Assembly: GCA_963921195.1 (NCBI GenBank)
Contig: OY992536.1
Location: 328,679,038 to 328,743,037 of the forward strand
Length of the DNA: 64,000 nt
DNA from: Pegoplata infirma
Lineage: Eukaryota; Arthropoda; Insecta; Diptera; Anthomyiidae
Reading direction: 5' to 3'
This document shows, piece after piece, positions 62,001 to 64,000 of this stretch. How positions within the stretch are numbered: the stretch's first letter is position 1; each line of letters starts with the position of its first letter. The notes below the pieces were generated by a model. It worked only from the letters and a program-made list of their open reading frames with translations, ran no database searches and was not told the origin of the DNA. The translations under genes and the position numbers were made by a program.

Positions 62001-64000
62001 ACCAATATTTCTGGATCGTTAAATTTTATGTTGATCTACAGTTAATTTTATGTGATAATAGCCTTGTTCTTACCTTATATTTTATTTTTTATACCCTTCA
62101 CTCTACACCATTTCAAATTGTATTTTAAAATTTTCCAAATGTATTTTAAAATTCTCCAAATATATTTTAAAATTGTCCAAATATATTTTAAAATTGTCCA
62201 AATAAATTTTAAAATTGTCTAACCCGCAGTTTCTGTAATTCGAACGCCACCATTACAGAAACTGGGGGTAAATATATTTTAAAATTGTCCGAATTGATTT
62301 GATTTGGTGATTTTTATTCAAAACTCTAAGATCGATTTTGTAAGCCAACATAGATGTTTGGGATTATCATTGATAACAGGCTCAGTTATGAGTCTCATTT
62401 TGAATAAATAAATAAAACAAATATATTTTACAATTGTCCAAATGTATTTTACAATGGTCCAAATCATACATGGGCAATTTTAATTGGAACTAATGCCAAT
62501 GCCAAAAAAAGCATAAGCATTTATTGCCAATGAAATTTTTTGGCATTGTTTGTGCTAATGCCAATGAAACCGCACAAATGTCTAAAAAACTATTTACAAT
62601 TGATAAAAAAGCATTTGTTTACAATAAATATTACTTTATTTAAAAAACTTTAAATGGCGATATCTCGAAAACTAAGCCAGATAGAGCAAAATGGAGGGTA
62701 TTTTTGGTTCTTAAAATCGCTATAGGTTCGCCTAGGTAAATCGCCATAGGTTTGCATAATAAGTCCTATCTTTGAATCCCAAAAATGTGTCATTCCCGAA
62801 CATTTAAAAATGCTCATATCTCGCCAATTACTCGAAAGTCCTCACAATAATAGTTTTTTAGTTATTCAGTTTCTAAAATTCTCAAGACCCTCTCGGGCCC
62901 CTAAATTGCAGTACCTGGAAAATCTATACCAAACCTTTAGAGACCTAGGGGACTGGACCTAATGGGGTGTGGAGTCCAGACTCTGGACCCAATAAGGGAA
63001 ATGGACCAGCAACTTTGGACTTTTCTTTCGTGTTGGGAGTATTTAACTTGGTATGTTCATTTTTAAATTTTCGGGAGCACCAATTTTTGTAGATTCAAAA
63101 TTTGGACCCATGAGGGTCCACACATGTAGAGAAACTATGGGGATTCTAAGAGCCAAAAATGCCCTCCATTTTGCTCTATCTGGCTTAGTTTTTGAGATAG
63201 GTCCATTTTAAGTTTTAACCAACAAAACATTTTTCAGAGAGTAAACAACACGCCGAAGATCTCCGACGGAAATAAGACGTTTAATATTGCTGATGTTTTG
63301 TTTAAATTAAAGTAGTTTCTATTTATTAGTCCATTTATTTAAATAGTCCCATGCATGGTCCAAATGAATTTTAAAATTGTCCAAATGTATTTTAAAATTG
63401 TCCAAATATTTTTTTCTTAAATTCATAAAAAAATGGAAATGGTGAATACCGGCAATAATTCAAGAACCGGGAATCTGGTACTACGGTACTGACCGGAGGC
63501 ACAAATTAAAACTTAAATAATGAATATTTACGTTTTAATATTAGATTTTTATCATATATCTGAATTTAAACTAAAATTATATAAATTTTACTCTATCTTA
63601 TAATTTGATTTTTTTTTTCTTATAATTTGAAATACCCAGTAGCAGATAATAAAATGCTTCTTTTCTAATCTCCTCAACTTATTTTTCTTTTTTACAGGAA
63701 ACCCTTACGACGAATACGTAAAATGCGTGATACGATTCTTAAAAAACGTATTCAAATCGGTGATGTACAAGTAAAGGCACCAAGTCGTGAGGTCAGACGT
63801 CTCAAAATTAATGAAACCAAAAATGTAGAAGACAACATGTTGCAACAACATAATGGCAAACCAATATCAACTTGTACGTATTGCAAAAAGAATTTTGAAA
63901 GAAGAGCTGCATTAGCAACGCACTTAACCAGCTGTCCAGTCAGAAAAGACGGAATGTCAACCAAATCGGTCTTGACCAAAGAAGACTTAAAGCCAATCAA
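58901..64000 (+). CDS. ZNF800-like zinc-finger protein, 3'-incomplete
   Basis: Four exons are visible (58901-59074, 59207-59353, 61273-61931, 63698 to the window end), all GT-AG with matching phases. The N-terminal motif LLKQPLRTSLAGF, followed by a C-x2-C-x12-H-x4-C finger (CNVCRNMF to KRIYC), resembles the start of animal ZNF800, which has LLQQPLQTSKSGI and then CKLCRSLF. Two C2H2 fingers follow in exon 3 (CEICQMPF, CPTCSLTF) and a C2HC finger in exon 4 (CTYCKKNF to LTSCP). Such proteins are nuclear and probably bind DNA and regulate transcription; no target can be read here. The ATG has a good context (AACCATGG). The protein continues past 64000. I recognise the family by memory only and know no fly gene symbol for it. 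Confidence 0.8.
59207..59353 (+). CDS. ZNF800-like exon 2 (first zinc finger)
   Basis: Acceptor TTTTCCAG, donor GTAAGT, 49 codons, phase 0 at both ends. It reads VRRLLMQECSLIYECNVCRN then MFRSLANFISHKRIYCKQ, a C2HC finger. The following 1.9-kb intron holds two dispersed repeats. Confidence 0.88.
59354..61272 (+). other. intron 2 of the ZNF800-like gene
   Basis: Holds a diverged repeat with the CGTCCGTCTGTCTG block (about 59430-59800), a short direct duplication of a CCCTGCAGGATAAGTGAC motif (about 60110-60190), and a minus-strand copy of the TATACCCTCC repeat (60200-60700). Nothing coding is visible. Confidence 0.6.
61273..61931 (+). CDS. ZNF800-like exon 3 (two C2H2 fingers)
   Basis: Acceptor ATTTTTAG, donor GTAAGT after AA (phase 2). 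About 160 residues of polar, Ser/Thr/Gln-rich linker come first (GHSSSVLIQTIERPEPWFNK near the start, KKQQQEIKTQPALQ in the middle). They are followed by CEICQMPFQTEKTLKIHTQ and CPTCSLTFLQPAAVIRHLAN. The exon is open throughout its 659 bp. Confidence 0.9.
61932..63697 (+). other. intron 3 of the ZNF800-like gene, repeat-filled
   Basis: Units of ATTTTAAAATTGTCCAAATG occur at 62105-62220, 62275-62290, 62415-62465 and 63358-63410, apparently one array split by insertions. One insert (62640-63240) is a palindromic unit, GCCCTCCATTTTGCTCTATC and complement, shared with 10330-10800. Another carries GTTTCTGTAATTCGAACGCC (62228). No exon is visible. Confidence 0.65.
62350..62406 (+). pseudogene. tiny reverse-transcriptase relic
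   Basis: One frame reads GIIIDNRLSYESHFE between stops. This matches the L-G-V-x-x-D-x-x-L-x-W-x-x-H-I pattern that follows the catalytic domain in LINE reverse transcriptases. It is very short, so chance is possible. Confidence 0.35.
63698..64000 (+). CDS. ZNF800-like exon 4, runs off the window
   Basis: Acceptor TTTACAG after a long T-rich tract. The joined codon AAG gives K, then KPLRRIRKMRDTILKKRIQI. Further on, CTYCKKNFERRAALATHLTS is a fourth finger. No stop appears before base 64000, so the gene continues. Confidence 0.88.

Overview
This is AT-rich nuclear DNA from a higher fly. I infer a calyptrate such as a blow fly or house fly relative, from two conserved insect genes with short exons and large repeat-filled introns, and from the transposon types. 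Only two protein-coding host genes can be supported, both on the + strand. Neither is complete in the window.

Region 1 (6115-34811) is most of Fasciclin I (Fas1), a GPI-anchored neural cell-adhesion protein with four FAS1 domains. I place 12 constitutive exons by splice sites, phase and protein continuity. They give 612 codons in an open frame. About 40 N-terminal residues, including the signal peptide, lie upstream of base 1. The 12.6-kb intron between the second and third domains holds a 9-bp micro-exon (16234-16242, S-F-K) and a weaker 6-bp candidate (20629-20634). A 36-bp in-frame cassette exon (29353-29388) is predicted inside domain 4.

Region 2 (34812-58300) has no supported host gene. 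It holds a probable Fas1 3' UTR start, long AT-rich stretches, many palindromic elements, and one nearly full-length non-LTR retrotransposon on the minus strand (46493-50189). That element has two disabling lesions and a frameshift in ORF2, and one stop in ORF1.

Region 3 (58901-64000) is the 5' part of a zinc-finger gene resembling ZNF800. Four exons are visible and the last runs off the window. Two TATCGATA (DRE) motifs lie about 560 bp upstream of its ATG.

Most of the remaining sequence is nested mobile DNA. Several elements have exact boundaries: four hAT-type elements with 8-bp target duplications, a hAT-type MITE inside a dead mariner transposase, a set of TA-flanked elements that share the terminus CACTCAAAA but have different interiors, and many fold-back (palindromic) elements nested two to four deep. 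No bacterial features, CRISPR arrays or functional tRNA genes were found.
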